The notes under the pieces were generated by a model that was not told the origin of the DNA, ran no database searches, and saw nothing but the letters and a program-made list of their open reading frames with translations. Shown piece after piece: positions 5,869-5,903 of a stretch of 5,903 nucleotides of DNA (the stretch's first letter is position 1; every line of letters begins with the position of its first letter). The position numbers and the translations under genes are program-made. Source of the DNA: Chloroflexota bacterium (GTDB lineage Bacteria > Chloroflexota > Anaerolineae > Promineifilales > Promineifilaceae); NCBI GenBank assembly GCA_003519205.1, contig DOXE01000418.1, forward strand, positions 4,483 to 10,385, written 5' to 3'.

Positions 5869-5903
5869 AGTTCCCACTCATCTTTAGACTCTGCATAATA
5901 ATC
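5865..5903 (-). CDS. Possible C-terminal tail of an upstream gene (12 codons)
   Basis: From the right edge, one minus-strand frame stays open for 12 codons, reading DYYAESKDEWEL, and stops at TGA (5867-5865). That stop overlaps the isomerase ATG as ATGA, the classic coupling arrangement. The charged, aromatic tail looks like a protein C-terminus. With so few codons this could be chance: another frame is also open here, and a third ends in TAA at 5886-5884. No family can be assigned. Confidence 0.3.
   Translation of the reverse strand, partial: DYYAESKDEWEL

Overview
The window is a gene-dense piece of one catabolic operon. Every supported gene lies on the minus strand, so transcription runs from high to low coordinates. 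In order of transcription it holds: the possible last 12 codons of an unseen upstream gene (5903-5865); two related TIM-barrel sugar isomerase/epimerase genes (5868-4993 and 4937-4113); a 195-base spacer with inverted and direct repeats; an FGGY-family sugar kinase with a GTG start (3917-2361); a Gfo/Idh/MocA-family NAD(P)-dependent dehydrogenase (2356-1289); a zinc-dependent iditol/sorbitol-type dehydrogenase (1268-225); and the first 74 codons of a phosphotriesterase-family metallohydrolase that runs off the left edge (224-1). Gene joints are tight: possible ATGA overlap, 55, 195, 4, 20 and 0 bases. Most starts have a recognisable Shine-Dalgarno sequence.

The gene set fits catabolism of a carbohydrate or polyol by oxidation, isomerisation and phosphorylation. 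The two dehydrogenases would interconvert hydroxyl and keto (or lactone) forms. The two metal-dependent TIM-barrel proteins would isomerise or epimerise keto and aldo intermediates. The FGGY kinase would commit a ketose or polyol by phosphorylation. The phosphotriesterase-family enzyme could open a sugar lactone. No transporter, regulator or aldolase is visible in the window. The substrate cannot be named from sequence. The kinase departs from the usual xylulokinase motifs at likely sugar-contact positions, which argues against a plain xylulose pathway.

The organism is a bacterium, with Shine-Dalgarno-led genes, moderate base composition and compact operon layout. The style of the proteins (an iditol-2-dehydrogenase-like enzyme, repeated TIM-barrel isomerases, Gfo/Idh proteins and a phosphotriesterase homologue in one cluster) reminds me of Chloroflexota such as Anaerolineae or Caldilineae. 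That is an impression, not a demonstrated assignment.

I see no RNA gene, insertion sequence, CRISPR array, prophage or defence gene. The most noteworthy points are the multi-enzyme cluster of unknown substrate, the duplicated isomerases with intact metal sites, the altered kinase motifs, the HSH-type phosphotriesterase homologue abutting the dehydrogenase, and the structured spacer ahead of the kinase.
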